Shown here in pieces: positions 43,985-57,307 of a stretch of 64,000 nucleotides of DNA; position 1 is the stretch's first letter; the number at the start of each line of letters is the position of its first letter. The stretch lies in contig NW_027168257.1 of the NCBI RefSeq assembly GCF_040954835.1, forward strand, positions 657,501 to 721,500, given 5' to 3'. The notes under the pieces were generated by a model that saw only the letters and a list, made by a program, of their open reading frames with translations, ran no database searches and was not told where the DNA came from. The stretch comes from Lepisosteus oculatus. Taxonomy: Eukaryota; Chordata; Actinopteri; Semionotiformes; Lepisosteidae. The translations under genes and the position numbers were made by a program.

Positions 43985-44722
43985 TATCCCCCCTTTTTGA
44001 AGGTCACGAGGTCCTGAGGCGTTGTTGCCTTCAAAACAAAACAGAGTTAAGTGATGTCCCTTGTCATTAGAACATTAACCTTAAATGTCCACATTACTCC
44101 TCGAGAATTCATACCGGAACCAGCATTGGGAACAAACAGGATGAATAACATCTGGAGTATGTATAAACAAGGTAGGAGACATCATCTCAGTCTAGGCATT
44201 ACAAATCAGGAAGTTCACTGTCAGTATCTGATACCTCTGTAGGCAGATATTTGGGGAAGAGGTAACTTCCTTTCTTTTGAAATGCTACCTTTGACTCATT
44301 CGTGCTACCCGGAGTACATCTTGATGTAAGAGTACAGCATTCAGAGTACATTGTCAGTCATGATCCAGCTTCCCAGCACCAGTGTTACAATAACACCGGT
44401 TCCTGTTCCCAGCCCCCCTGATGAACCATGACACCTGTGTTGGGCACCTGCCAGGGTGGTTTGGAGGTTTGTTCCATTAAAGCAAACTAACTACCTGTAC
44501 ATCTTCAGGGCTTACTGTTTCTTGGATTTCTATCCAATTCAATAGTGTGGCACCTGAAGGCATCCACGACCTCAAGTTTGGTCTTATGTTGTCTGGTTGC
44601 AGACCGTACAGTGTTAAGTTACCATGCTGTACTATGGCCTCCTTGGGAACTTGCAGGAAACTGTTGGTTAGGTAGCTGCATTGTGGTAGCTGTATCATGC
44701 CTGTCACAAGTTATAGTGACAG

Positions 44723-45493
44723 TTAAATGTGGTGTGCTGACCAGCCATTTACTTCCCATCTGCTCTTCATGGGGTTCATTAACCTCCCTCTGCTCGTTAG
44801 TAGCTTTACACCCTTCATTGGTGGATCAGTTAGACACAGCCAATGGATAGCTTTGGTAGCCATACCCATCTCAAGATTTGGAACCGAATTCAATCTTGGA
44901 TTGCCTTCTGGGTGAGCTATGAGCAATGGGTTTAATGTCACATACTCCTCTACTGAGAAGAGTGAAATCAAGTGGGTTAGGATTTGTGCTATGGCTAGAC
45001 TGGCTACAGTGGCACTAAGCTCCCTTAACAGGTCTTGTGTCAACATTCTGGCCTGTTGCACACAAGCATAAACCCACTGTATAACACCAACAATCATGTC
45101 CACTAGGTGGGGGATAAGATTCAACCCTGTTGCATAGGAAGTTGCCTGTAGGGTTTTCCCTAAGCTTTCCAACTTTTGCTGCTGTTGATACAGTCTGTCA
45201 CTACCCTCTGGCACCTCTGACACCTGCCTTCTTGGGGCAGTCAGGGTGAGAGTGCCAGTAGCACACAAACCTACCAGAAATAGCAAACACACAACAGTGG
45301 CGGCAGCAATCAGTCCTCCCAAAAGTCTTTTCGGGTGGCTGATCCCAGTCATCTCCTTCTGAGTGACTGTCCCCTTTCTAAGCTGGCGCAGCATGTACAT
45401 GGTCTCTTTCTCAGTATGCCATGTGGCATCTTGGGCACCAACATCCTGGAAATCTGAGGAGATCTGACGCAGCTGCTGATGCTGCTCCTCCAT
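44723..45493 (-). pseudogene. envelope-like region of fossil E2
   Basis: A charged N-terminal part, a hydrophobic segment of about 20 residues and a long helical part with hydrophobic stretches suggest a membrane glycoprotein. Its position between the pro-adjacent region and the LTR fits Env. Sequence similarity to a named Env family was not recognised. Confidence 0.5.
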
Positions 45494-46240
45494 TTCCAGG
45501 ACATCTGCTTTTTCGATTTGTTCATGCCTGTGCTCTAGGAACCCTGCAGGGGGTGGTGCAGCGGTGGAGCATGCCTGACCCTTGGCTTAGTGGTTATCTG
45601 GAGCACCTGAGGGATCTGGGATTGTTACTCCATTCTCACTGTTCAGGTCCACCCTGCACACTTCCTGATTGAGGAATCCCTCTATCGGCATGTTTACAAT
45701 CGTTCGCTGGACGTGGGTGTAGGACACCTGCTCGCTCCCCCCTTCCCTCTCTAGGGGTTCAGGGAGCTGCCCCAGCACTGGGATAGCTAGTTCACTGTCT
45801 TCGAACTCACCATCACCCACCAGGCCCATGTCAGTGCAGGCGGGGATTCTGACACCCCCCTTTTCCATGTTCTGCACTAACAGTCGGGTGGCTTGCCCAT
45901 CCAGCTCCAGTCTGGCTGAACCACTGTTGGTCAGACTCAGACTGACAAACTGAGCTGGTGGCTGTAAGAAAACCGGCTTGGCTTTCATTCCCTGTCCCTT
46001 CTGGGGGACTGGGTGTATTGGCAACCCTGCCGTTGAGGCAGGAACAATCAGGTCAATCTCACTCAATACCTGGTAGTTGTGAGAAATAATGTTACCTGAC
46101 TGCAGGTTCCCTGGGTCACAGCAGAGGGAATCTCTGTGAATCTCTCTCAAATTCCTCAAATTATCATATTCCCGCCCCTTATGCAAAACCAAATCCTCCT
46201 CCCATCCCAGTTTATCCTCGTTATTATAAACAAAATCCAC

Positions 46241-47039
46241 CTAAATTTTCAACATAAAGCATTACACAAAATCAATACCTCAACACGCCATACTCAACAA
46301 CGATAATTCACCAACAGCCAGAACATGTAACTCCACATTCTCAAATAGACCTCATTTCTATAGCCCCACCCCTTATGCAAAACCAACATCCCTCCCCTGT
46401 TCTCTCTATCCGCTGGCGTTTGTAATCGTTTTTATTTTCAAATAAATTTTAGCAAAGTCATGTATTTTAAAAATATTAAGATTTCTATATTTATGTCTTT
46501 ATTTTGTGGTTTCATTAGTAACAAAGGCTAAACTTTCTTGGAAAAATGTATTTTATGTAAACCATGTTTGCTATTAATTCATTTATGGCTAGAATATGTT
46601 CATAGTCTTCCAATGAAAGGAGGGTTCCTTTCGCCATAGTCAGGTTGACATTAGAAGCTGGCCACGCCCGGACTGTTACACCAAAGCATTAGCATGTTAA
46701 AGCGATTTCATTGAGGAGTCTAGCTTTCTTAACTAGTAAGTACTGTACTTCCTTGGTTTTTGAGGGGGGGAGGTGTCTTTTGCTGGAAATCTCGCCCCCT
46801 TCTACTTTGAAAATACTTGTGAAACCGGTTTAATTCGCCACAGCCAGAACTCCCGCAGAGAGGGGGGTTGTATGCAGCGTATCGGTATACAGTAGATGGG
46901 AAAGCCAGAGCCGACCGCTACGCCGCCCACGTGTTATGCTCTTCGTTTATGTCTAAACCGGAACACATCATTATATCTCATTTTGTAGTTCTTAAAAAAA
47001 AATCGTTTGCCCAGTCAAACAGTATTGTTGTTATTGTTT
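46241..47039. other. AT-rich intergenic sequence
   Basis: No gene is seen. 46530-46870 repeats 11565-11850 in direct orientation, with an inserted G-rich stretch near 46765. Confidence 0.5.
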
Positions 47040-47115
47040 TTAACCTGTAAAGTGCTTTGAGGAGCCACCTTTAAAGGCGCCATATACAATAAAGTTCATT
47101 ATTATTACTATTGTT
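47040..47115 (+). mobile_element. LINE/SINE 3' tail relic
   Basis: 'gtaaagtgctttgaggagcc' followed by 'aaaggcgccatatacaataa' and an ATT microsatellite is a typical tail of fish L2/CR1-type LINEs and their SINEs. The body is not recognisable. Confidence 0.6.
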
Positions 47116-49559
47116 AATTTGCTGGACAGAGAGGTGAACATTATTACACAGAAGACAAAGATAGCGATTTACGTTGCATTGTGCATTGTGCTGCTGTAAT
47201 ACAGTTTTAAATAATTAAAAGTCTAAACAGTATCAGCTTTATTTATGGGTTTTAAATAACGGCGATTTAAACGCGATTTAAATCAATATAAATGTTTATA
47301 TTGTAACGCATAGGTGACTATTCATTGTTATTAAAATGACTTAAATTCGATCATGTTGTGATTAGAAATATACATTTGTTTGGTGCGAGTGAAGTTTTAT
47401 TTAATCTCTGAGCCATATTGATTCTTATGGAAGCCAATTTCCGCCAGGGAGTAAAAAAAAAAAACACACTATGGTATTCTCTCCGATGCAGTGCAGTTAA
47501 AAACATATCTCTGATGCTGTTCCTAAATGAATATCGTTTATGACCATCAGACGCTTTATGCTCCTTTTCTTTTTAACAGTAGATTGAACAGGGAGAGGCA
47601 TTTCATGATGTACTTTTAACTGATGAAACAACAGTGTCTCTGGAACAGTTTTCAACCACGTTGTTTTATAAAAAGGGGAGATATGTGAACAAGCAAAACC
47701 CAAAACAAACATGTACACCATACGTACGCGTTACTGAAGCTAAAAGCTTAGCCTTTTCACTAATGTAACCACTAAATAAAGACATATAGAAATCCCTACA
47801 TTACAGACTGTATATGGCTAGTATTGGTAGTTTAAAGAAAAAATACAGACCAGTATTCCACTTTCTCCCTAAACATTCTGACCATGTTACTCTTTACTGT
47901 TACTGACCATATTAAGTTTAAGTGCCTGTGGGCACTTTTCCTGTCCGTGGGAGGTGGACCGTCTTTCATTAGAAGGTTAGTCTGTTCTACTCTGAGAATG
48001 TAGCGGGGGTGGAAAGTGCCCGCGGTCATTTAATTAGTATTAAAATTCGCACTGATTCCCTTGCGAAGATACGGACATAGGAATATTTGTGTGTGGTCAA
48101 AAAAATGGCATAAAAACAACAAAGTGAAGGCTGTGAAAACATTCACAATGTACTTTATACACAAAGCAAGTGTTCTCATAACTTTAGGAGGTTTCGTGAA
48201 AATGCTACAGGCGTGCCAAAATCGTTTTTTTTAAATTCAAGGTGACTTTACCGCTGTTTTCATTTTCAGATTGTGAATCAAAAAAGGCATTTAATTAAAC
48301 GCACGATTGCGATTTTAATCAATTACTGTATTGATTGAAAGATACATTCTGTACAGATACAGTACAGTCACATTCTCCTGTCGTCCAGTGGTGTAAAACG
48401 AATTAGCAGGTGCTTGAGATAACATCCCACTGAGTGGAATGTTCTCATTTGTTCTCAAGTGTAAAAAGAGGTGATAATTCTTAATAATTCCGTGTCGCAT
48501 TAACTAACCTCTTCAGTTTATTCCGCCAGACAGTACATTATTATAATTATATCATTATTAAGTTGTTTAGATACGCAATTCCATATTATATTCCCTGTTA
48601 ATCAAATTCTAAAAGTATGCATTTGTTAGATAACAAGCGAATTCACAGAAAAGGTTAAATACTATCACTTTTCACAAAGTATATAATCCTAATATGGTCA
48701 GAAGGAGCACGTAAAAATGTTTCCCAAATAACAACATGTAAGACTTTGATGCTTAAAATGTTTAGGGAGAAATGGAATACTGGTGTGTATTTTTTCTTTA
48801 AACTACCAAGACCAGCAATATACAGTACAGTTTACATACATTAATATGTTTATATTCCTAAATTAAAATCGTTTATGAGCATGTGAAAGGCATGGTGAAT
48901 CGGAGATTCTCAAGAATTACATTGTATGATTAGAAATGAATGCGTGATCGGATCAACTAAATGCTGTGGTGTTACTTTTTGTCAATGAAAAAATAAACTA
49001 TTTTCGTTTACAAAGACGGTTACAAAGAATGTGGACCAGGGTAATACTTTGAGCTTACAGCTTGTCCAAGGTCATTCATTATTAATACTCTTAGTAATAT
49101 CTTCAGTAAAGACTTTGATGCATAAAATATTCCTGCATAATTAAAATATTTATGATAAAGGTGGTAGGTTGTGTACTTTTGTCCAACAGAACAATCTTGC
49201 TTTTATAAAATATACCGCCTTTTTAATGTTTAATGATTAACATGCTGTAATACACTGTTTAAATTTAAAGTCTAAAGAGTATACACCTTAAATTCTTAAT
49301 TGAATAAAGATTGTCCCTCAGCAGTGATCAGGATTCAAAACCGACGTTTTCTGCTGACAGCTCAAATGCTGTACAGGAGAGGTTAACCTTTATTAGCTCC
49401 ACCTGGCGATTTTACAAGGTGATTCCGGATACTATTAACATAATCTAATTTGCGTCCGGTATGATGCGGTATACTGCGACACGCCCACCGTGTTATACCG
49501 CAGCGTACCCCGCTTGTTTTGAATGGCTGCATATGTATATAGACTCTATATATACATTT
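47116..49559. repeat. AT-rich region related in reverse to 9.2-11.3 kb
   Basis: 47188-47400 matches 10880-11340 in reverse, and 48780-49450 matches parts of 9250-9880 in reverse. 47450-48780 has only scattered similarity. No gene is seen. Confidence 0.55.
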
Positions 49560-52080
49560 GGTGCATGCCACAATTTTGGATGGTGGTGGAGGAATAGGGA
49601 TTTTCTCAACACAGCAGGGACTCCAGTTAAGAATGCTGGGTTTATCTCTGAACTGTTAGAAGCTTTGCAGCTACTGACTGAAGTAGCTGTGGTAATGTGT
49701 AAATCACATAATAAAGAAATGTTTCCAGTAACTCGAGGGAACAACTTTGCAGATGCAACTGTCAGGTGAGCAATACTTGTAGAACAGTAGTCTGAGACCT
49801 CTGTGAAGCAGAGAAATGGACATGGTTAGAAAAGATTGTGGGGCTGCATGATGATGGGGTGTGGAGCTGACAGCACACCAGACGCCCTGCATGCCCTCAC
49901 AGCCTAATGCCCTTTATAGCCCGACAAATGCACTCTGTTGGACACCCAGGTGGGAGTCAAATGGTGTGCCGGTTACCCAAAACCGGGTGAGAACCGGGTT
50001 TGAAGCCGTAACCACTTATGTGGTATCTGGATGTAATGTTTATCAAAGGAACTCAACTACAGTTCAGGTGCGGGTGCAACAGCTCAAAAGGCCTGCTACT
50101 GAGGAACCTTTCAAACCTGGGAAATTGAAAATTGTAAAGGGAAACCTGGGCTCTTATAATCTGTTTTCCTGGTGGGTTGCTGCCACTGCCTCTGTGTCTA
50201 TCACTTGATAACAGAGATAAGCCCTCGGTGGGCACTGCCCTGCCCCTTGTATTATGATCAAGGAACACACTTCACAGGGAAGGTGTGTCAGGCTGTGGCT
50301 GCATTGTTCGGAGTGAGATGGACTGAGATCACCCTCAGTCTGCTGGAACAGTGGAATGAAGGAACAGATCTCTGAAAGATCGACTAGACATCAGACTGAA
50401 GGAACGCCATGGGATGCGGGCTGGATCAAACAGAACTGTGTAACAGCCTGTTTGATATCATCACGGGCCAATCAATGAAACTTCCGGGAGGGATGAATTT
50501 AGCTGGAGGAATGGATTGTTGAATTTGCTAATTCTCTATTGTAGTATTGTAGGTTGCTAGGACTTAGCAAAGCACATCTATGATGAAGAAAAATATATAT
50601 CATAATTATAATCCAGATGATTGGGGCATTGGTACATGGCTACAGTCTGTGCTAGGAACATGGAGAGGGTCTCTGGTTCAATACATATTTGTGGGTCTGG
50701 TATTATTCGTTATGATCATATCGTTAATATCCTGTTTGAAAAACATGTGGACTAAAGCTGCTGCTTCTGTGCTAATTGTACACCCTGAAGGGATCATGAA
50801 GGTCAAAAAATGATTTCATGGGAAAGGTTCTCTTATCTAGTGGCAGAACCTGATGGGTAGAACAATATAGCTTTAAGGGGGGTTACCCTTGGGAGTGATT
50901 CCCCTAGATGCAAATGATTATTGTGGTTTGTTTGCTCATAATAAGATGTTTTGCAGGAACGGAACAAAGAGAAATTTTACAACTTCAGCTAGAATTGTTC
51001 TGCAAAACGTCACAGCTGAGGCAGGGGAACAATGTGTAGATTTTTCTAAGAGTTATTACCCAGTTGTTGACCAATCTGTTGACCAATGTTGACCAAAAAA
51101 GCCTAAGATTATACTGGGCTCCAGCCCACAGGGATTTACCTGTGCTGTAAGAACTAATGAGTGAATAAGGAGACTGGATTCTGGTGAAAGACTTCAGGAA
51201 AAAGAAATGGTGTTCACTCAGGTGGAGGGGGCTGTACCAGGTGCTGCTGACCACTGCCACTGCTGTGAAGGTCACAGAAATGGTGCCCTGGATTCATGCT
51301 TCCCACTGTAAAAAGGTCACAAACGAACTGAGCAAAGCGCAGGAGTGATGTCTCCACAAGGACAGATGGGGATAACCTGCGTGGGACTGATGTGCACAGC
51401 CTTTTTCCTTTTTATGTAGAAGCCTGTCACCACCCCAAAAGAGGAAGAATCTAAACACGAAGCCTCTTTGTATACAAACTGGCTGAATGAAACTGATAAT
51501 GAGGGGGATATGAGTAATTTGTGGTATAAATTTATAAATCATACTGTAAAGTTAAAGAAATTTAATGCATCTTGTTATATATGTGCTTTAATGCCTCATT
51601 CTACAGCCTCACCCATGCGACTTTTTATGAAATGTACTCTTTTATTAATATCACGTTAGAAGGCTTAGACGCTATCAAACAAGAATTAAGGGGAGTTAGA
51701 TTAATGGTACTTCAGAACAGGTTCGTGCTGGACCTTCAAAATGCAGCATCTGGAGGAGTCTATGCTTTAGTAGGAGACTCCTGTTGTACATATATTCCAG
51801 CTAATGACGATGATTACGGAAATATTACGCTCGCTATTCAGCATTTGAAAGAACTAAAAGACAAGGTGAATAAAGAGAGAGGCATAAAAGATACACTGGC
51901 TTTTCTCTCCTGGTTAGAATCACTGTTTGGGCCAGGGGGAATGTTTTTCTTTTAAGTTACTAACACCGATTATAGGGGCTGTGATACTTGTCTTCCTGTT
52001 TTTATGTTGCTGTATGACATGTATTATTCCAATGCTTCGAAATATGGAAATATGGTACCTAGGGGGATAAACTGTTCATC
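49560..52080 (+). mobile_element. Class I endogenous retrovirus fossil E3, rearranged
   Basis: Recognisable parts are an RNase H end (about 49560-49770), an integrase piece (about 50215-50370) and envelope pieces including a transmembrane-subunit-like stretch (about 50580-50810 and 51470-51950). The envelope resembles the gamma/epsilon-retrovirus type. No LTR was recognised. It is broken, with the order of parts disturbed, and looks old. Confidence 0.7.
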
Positions 52081-53839
52081 CTTCCAGTCTGGAGAATTGG
52101 CAGCTGTCTGACGTCAGTAAGTGATCCTTAAAAAATTAATAGTTCCATGACAGTGTGCATCACCAGAAAATCAATTTCAATGCATTAAAACTCTTGTTAT
52201 CCTTCTGATCATTGAAGTGTCATTGCCCCAGCACTGTATACTCTTACTTTTGACGCCTGTCTGAAGTTGGATCCATTTCTAAGAATGGTGACTCACATAT
52301 CCTCATGCTCAACTTTGGCTCAACCACACAAACTATGAAGTTAATCATCTGCTTTTGCTCCAAGATTTGTGTTACTAGGCTCTCTCCTGGGGATCCTCGT
52401 GTTCAAACATTGCCCTTATTGTGGATGATCCATGACAGAATTCAGGGAATTCAGAATTCTGATACCTCAGCTCAGATTCTGACTGGGCAGACTGTCATTG
52501 CCTGGTGTGAATGTGTGCATATCTGTTTTTGTGCATGTTCTGTGGCCTGTTGTACAGTACATCACAAATGAAAGGGAAATGGAAAACTAAAATAAGACTC
52601 AAGTGTTTTATCTTTCATTAACAGTGTTTCATTAGTATCTATGCTAGATCCTGTCATCCACTGCTTACCACGACAGGCTCTAGCACGGGATAGCAGCTAA
52701 TACATTTAACAATCTCACTGCACAATGTTGTATATTCAAGGGCTGATCTTCTGTACTTTTTCTTTCACTTTTCATTTCCTGGAAACTCAGTCCTGCCAGG
52801 AATAATCTGAGAACATAATCAATCTGAGTGAAATTCTAAGCAGAGGAAGATTGTTTTACAGAGTCAACAAGGTCTAATTCAAGGTCATCAGCACTAACAA
52901 GATTCTCTCTGGAGACAGGCGATAAGAAAATTGAAAGTGTGTATTGTTACACAACAGCAGAGACTATGAGTTATGCTATCATGAGAGTGGTGATGGATTT
53001 TTTTCATTGCTTAGTTTTGCAGGTTCTGTACATTTGAACATTCAAAGTGACTAAAGTAAAGGAGTTTTCCCTTTTTACCACATAATTCCCAAAGATCAAC
53101 ACTAATAGAAAGCCTAATTCCAGCCAAGATTCAATTACTGTCTCTCAGGCATCCCAGCAGTGGATTTCATGACTTCAGACAGCCATCTTTATCAGTGGAG
53201 AACTCAATGCTCTGAGGTTTACTGGCAGAGTCTCACACTGGGTAATATGTTGGTAAATAATGTCCTATGGAATTCTACTATTGATAAATTCTACTATGGA
53301 ACTGCGATGTGTCCTGAAAAAATCTTCTATGATAGTGGTACAGTCCATCACACCCCACCTACAGCCTTTAAAAGAGAAAAAAAAAACTGACAACAACAAA
53401 GTAAGTCTGGTGTAATCAACTAGGTCTTGCAAACATACTTAACCTCTTCCAGCTACCAACATTACAAATGCTGTTTACACATTAGATGGTTATTTTTTGG
53501 CTTCTGATATTATGGTGGAAAAAGAGCCCTGGAATCTTTGTAGAAGGACAAAAGACGGAAAGAACAGGCAGTGTAACCATGGCGAAGAGAAGGGAAATAT
53601 TGGAGAGAGCTTTTTTCATACACTTTTTATCATTGTTTTTCCAGCCCAACAATGATCAACAAATATGGGCAGGCGTCCTGTGCCAAATCCAATCTACCTT
53701 TCTTCCAAGCATACAGGAATGTCAGTGAATTAAATATTGACATATGAAAATACCCAAAAATATGCAATCACACATATGCAGTTTGAGCAAACATAAGACA
53801 ATACCCAAGTACCACAAACTACCAGGCATCATAAGCAGT
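52081..53839. other. Unassigned sequence
   Basis: No gene is recognised. A short frame at 53160-53390 has no features I can place; it might be a further worn piece of fossil E3, but this is a guess. The rest is moderately AT-rich and unique within the window. Confidence 0.35.
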
Positions 53840-54003
53840 TCAGGTGGGGAGCTGTGTCAGCATGCGTAGGCTGCAAAGGAACAAGTAATAGGTCTATTCC
53901 ATGCTTAAAAGAGAAGAAAGAAAACACAACATTTCAGCCGTGGAGCCCTCACACCTGAAGAAGGCTCCACGGCCGAAACGTTGTGTTTTCTTTCTTCTCT
54001 TTT
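53840..54003. mobile_element. Fold-back element with 41-bp arms
   Basis: Arms at 53907-53947 and 53963-54003 are inverted copies with 39 of 41 matches, around a 15-nt loop. A left extension (from 53840, 'tgtgtcagcatgcgtaggct') matches the start of the element at 7572. It can form a long hairpin and has no coding capacity. Confidence 0.7.
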
Positions 54004-55051
54004 CATCTAGTGTCATTAGCCAGTTCCTGTCAAAATAAAATAGAAAAGGATAACATTCTAGAGAGAGTTTGAAATACCAAGGTACAATTTAAACCATATT
54101 TCTTCCACTACAACCACAATATTTTGGAGAGATCGCTGAGCCTAACTGTTCTGGCATGTCCGTTAGCCTCCGTCCTGCTTCAGCAATGAATGCAACGGGG
54201 CACATTCTGAGGGAGATGCGGTCAATCAGGTTGCAGGAAAACCATGCTATGCTTTTTTTTGAGATCTGAAAAGGACAGAGGGGCCATGTATATGTGTGCA
54301 GCTGGATATGTTATTGCAGGTGGCGTAGCAAATTCTGCTGAAGCCCCACTGCCTGGTGTGGACGGTAGCTGTGCATGTTGCAGCAGAATTGTGCATGTGA
54401 GATCAAGGGGGCATGTCATGTGTTTGAGCACTTCACTCCCTTCCGGAAGCACGTGATTCCCTGAGTCCAAAAAATTTGTAAGTTCTTTGGATGACCTGTG
54501 GACCGATCTTTCACGATGAAGAATTCCTTAAGAAGAATAGATCTCGGCCCACCATCCCAATGCCTCCATCTGAAAACAGCAACCTCCCACTGCCCTTAGT
54601 CTGCAAGGCAGTCCTTTCAAGTGCGATGATGACGCCGGGACCTTCGTTGCCTATTGTACGAGCTGAACTTTTGTGCTCATCAATTCAAGGCTCTTTCCAT
54701 CAACTCATCTTGTCTTTTGACGCTTCATGTTTTGTACTCCTTTGACTATCGGCATATCGGGTGACTGCAAACACTGAAGTTCTTGCTTACGGAGTGTGGA
54801 ACAGTGTTTTCAAGTGATCGCTGTTCTGTCATGTTGACGCCGAGTGAATCTTTCTTTGGCAACATGGGCAGGCTGACAGCAGCGCGAGCTAAAGTAATGG
54901 CAAATTTCTTGACTTATTTCTGAATGTGAATGTTCTTTAGAAAAGGGATGCGGCGTTGCTTCTCCCCCGTGTAAAGGTCACGCATTCCAGACGTGGTTAT
55001 GAGCGAACAGTTGCCGCAAGTGTTTGAAAAGAGCAAGAGAGGAAGCAGCCC
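54004..55051. other. Intergenic sequence before the Met-Ala-Pro-Val group
   Basis: No gene is seen. It is less AT-rich than the regions before it and not repeated elsewhere in the window. Confidence 0.4.
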
Positions 55052-55124
55052 TGCCCCGTGTGAGGATCAAACTCAGGACCTTCAGACAATGAGACTGACG
55101 CGCTACCAACTACGCCAACGAGGC
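55052..55124 (-). tRNA. tRNA-Met(CAT), elongator type
   Basis: A 73-nt gene with acceptor GCCTCGT/ACGGGGC, discriminator A, and a D-arm and variable region typical of elongator Met. The anticodon is CAT. Loop positions 37-38 are TG where AA is usual, one T-stem pair is lost and the T-loop is TTTGATC. Position 37 normally carries a modified A, so activity is doubtful. Confidence 0.82.
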
Positions 55125-55538
55125 CAGCTGCAGTACACAGCTGGAAAGTTTGCCTCATATGGATTTCAGTCGCCCGTTCCCTAATCTTTAGACGCCCTCT
55201 GCTGGATGTTGCATTTGCCTTTTGATCTCACCGATACTTTTTTGGTCTGTTTCTGTTGCGAGTCCGTTTTTCAGATCTCACCTAGCACAAGTCTCTCTGG
55301 CTGAAGTGGCCTCTCTGCTTCAGCATCGTGCCCTCACTCAGCCATTAAAAACGTCACTCGGACTTCTGACATGCTGACATGAAATGTCAAGAGAGAGTGG
55401 CGGAGACGCTTAAGGCAGAGAGAAGATGAAGAGGGGGCGTGGCTGCAAAATGATTGACAGCTGCATGACGCTCTCCATGCAAGGCGTGACCACAGGCTAA
55501 AGGACACCTTTCGGCACATCAAGCTCTAAGCACACACC

Positions 55539-55611
55539 TGGAGGACGTGGGAAATGATCCCGTTATCTCTCGCATGCAAAGCGAGCGCTGTACCATGCAA
55601 GCTAACCCCCC
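55539..55611 (-). pseudogene. tRNA-Ala(TGC), T-arm decayed
   Basis: A 73-nt Ala body with GGGGGGT acceptor and a sound anticodon arm (CTCGCTTTGCATGCGAG). The T-arm is ACGGG-ATCATTT-CCCAC: two stem mismatches, and the conserved G57/A58 are gone, which destroys the B box. Confidence 0.75.
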
Positions 55612-55810
55612 TCGCTGGGGTTATGCCTCGGTGTCACCTAGTGCCGCTTGTTCCCCTCTTACCGGGTGCAGTTCACTGCCCTTCGTCTGCAAGGCAGTCG
55701 TGTAATTGCAGCTTTCTTGACTTATTGATGAAGGTCTGACTGGACGAGCGAATGACGCCTCTCCCCCGTCCTCAAGCTCGCTGACAGAATAAAATGGAAA
55801 GTGCTGCCGT

Positions 55811-55882
55811 GGCTCATTGGTTTAGGGGTATGAGTCTCGCTTAGGGTGTGGGAGGTCCTGGGTTCAACTCCTGGATGAGCCC
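55811..55882 (+). tRNA. tRNA-Pro(AGG)
   Basis: A 72-nt gene with acceptor GGCTCAT/ATGAGCC, discriminator C, A box TGGTTTAGGGGTA and anticodon AGG. Several G-U pairs replace G-C in the anticodon and T stems, but folding is kept. It reads CCU/CCC/CCA through inosine. Confidence 0.9.
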
Positions 55883-56334
55883 TTGTGTGTTCTTCTTGTC
55901 CTCGTCCACAAGACTGGGAACTGCATGGGCGAATGTGAAGAAGATCCTTCTCGAACGTGCAAAACGTGCGAGAAGAGGGGGCGCTTGTTTCCAGCCAAAA
56001 CTTCTCGCGTGTGAGACGAGCTGACCATCGCTGCAGGAGGTGGGAGGGTCACTCTGGTAGACAGAGCTGACCTTCGGCAATAGGATTTATACTCTCCAAG
56101 ATGATATTTGCACTTTCTGGAGAGGCGATTTTCTCCACTTCAGTAGCCAGATTTCGTCGATTGCGTGGAGAGGGCTGTAGAATGTGGCAGCGCCTTTCCT
56201 GCTCCGTCCATGACAGGCGTGCTGGTCTCTGGAGAGAGAGCACGGTCCATCAGCGCACTCCAATAAAGGCACTGGAAGCAGCTGAATCGCAATGGCGAAG
56301 CTCAACGCTGGGCCGCTGGGCATATCTTACCACC

Positions 56335-56407
56335 GTTTCCGTAGTGTAGTGGTTATCACGTTTGCCTCACACGCGAAAGGTCCCCGGTTCGAAACCGGGC
56401 GGAAACA
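56335..56407 (+). tRNA. tRNA-Val(CAC)
   Basis: A 73-nt gene identical to the vertebrate Val(CAC) sequence except one C-to-T that leaves a wobble pair in the anticodon stem. The B box GGTTCGAAACC is perfect. It is the best-preserved tRNA in the window and reads GUG. Confidence 0.96.
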
Positions 56408-57307
56408 GACTTATTTTGTCGCCACGCACAAAAGGGGATTGGGGATTCGCCTAGCGCTGTGATCGAACAGACCCACTCACCCCTTAGTGTGGCGGGATCT
56501 GCACAGTGCATGTCGCAGCGCATCCTGCTTTCACTTCAATGCGCGTCCTGATGTACCCCGGTCTCCCGCGTGACAGGTGGGGACAGGTGACAGGTCCTAT
56601 ACTAACGAGGAAGACATCGCTCTCTCCGACCCCCGGCATTGTGTCCCGACCCACCGTGCTGGAAGCCGACGGGTGCTGTGATTCCTTTAAGGAGCAGAAA
56701 TGACAACCGAGGAGCCGAGAGATCATTTCAGCATTTCGCGTCTGAACGGAAAACACAAACGACCAACTCGGAATGACTTGCCTTTGACGCTTTTCAAAGC
56801 GTTCTTTGTGCACGACGACTGCGCCGCCTAGCAGATACAAATGGGTTGTACAACTTTGAACTAGCAAATGGAAGAGGGCTAAGCCCCCTCTCTTTTAGCC
56901 CAGGTTCAATCTGTCTCCCAGAATCACCAGGGCGCACACACACACACCCGTGCCGTTGAAGTGCTCTGCTTCATTTCTAAGGGCAACTCAACATTCACTC
57001 CTACCCCGAGTGCAGAAAAGACAGTGTCTGCAGCAACAGCAGCTCAGGTCTCTGCACAGGAGCTAAGCTGCCCCCATCTCCTCTGCTCTGCGGCTCCTGC
57101 GGAGTGGAATCCTGCCTGGAGCTGTGTTTGCAGGCGGCGGCTCCCCGCGCCCTGTCTGTGCGTCGTGAAATTAATTAATAACGTTAATAAATTTATAAAG
57201 TTAATTTATAAATTTATAAAGTTAATAAAGTTATAAATTAGAAATTAATAACGATATAATTATATTCATGTACCGCAACACAAGAATAGTACACGCTGTA
57301 CATTGTC
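56408..57307. other. Intergenic sequence with a low-complexity AT stretch
   Basis: No gene is seen. 57165-57250 is a run of TTAATAAA/TTATAAA words. A minus-strand open frame at 56484-56867 has no recognisable domain and I do not call it. Confidence 0.4.

Larger units (their letters stand above)
42564..46240 (-). mobile_element. LTR retroelement fossil E2 (retrovirus-like, env-bearing)
   Basis: On the minus strand the parts are a pro-adjacent region (46240-45587) related to E1, an envelope-like region (45493-44723) with one strong membrane-spanning stretch, a polypurine tract and one LTR. No second LTR is seen at the other end in this window. It is broken. E1 and E2 belong to one family; an exact retrovirus genus is not assigned. 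Confidence 0.72.

Noticed and set aside
56484-56867. A 127-residue host gene on the minus strand
   Set aside because: No recognisable domain, start context or splice structure, and it overlaps spacer in the tRNA group.
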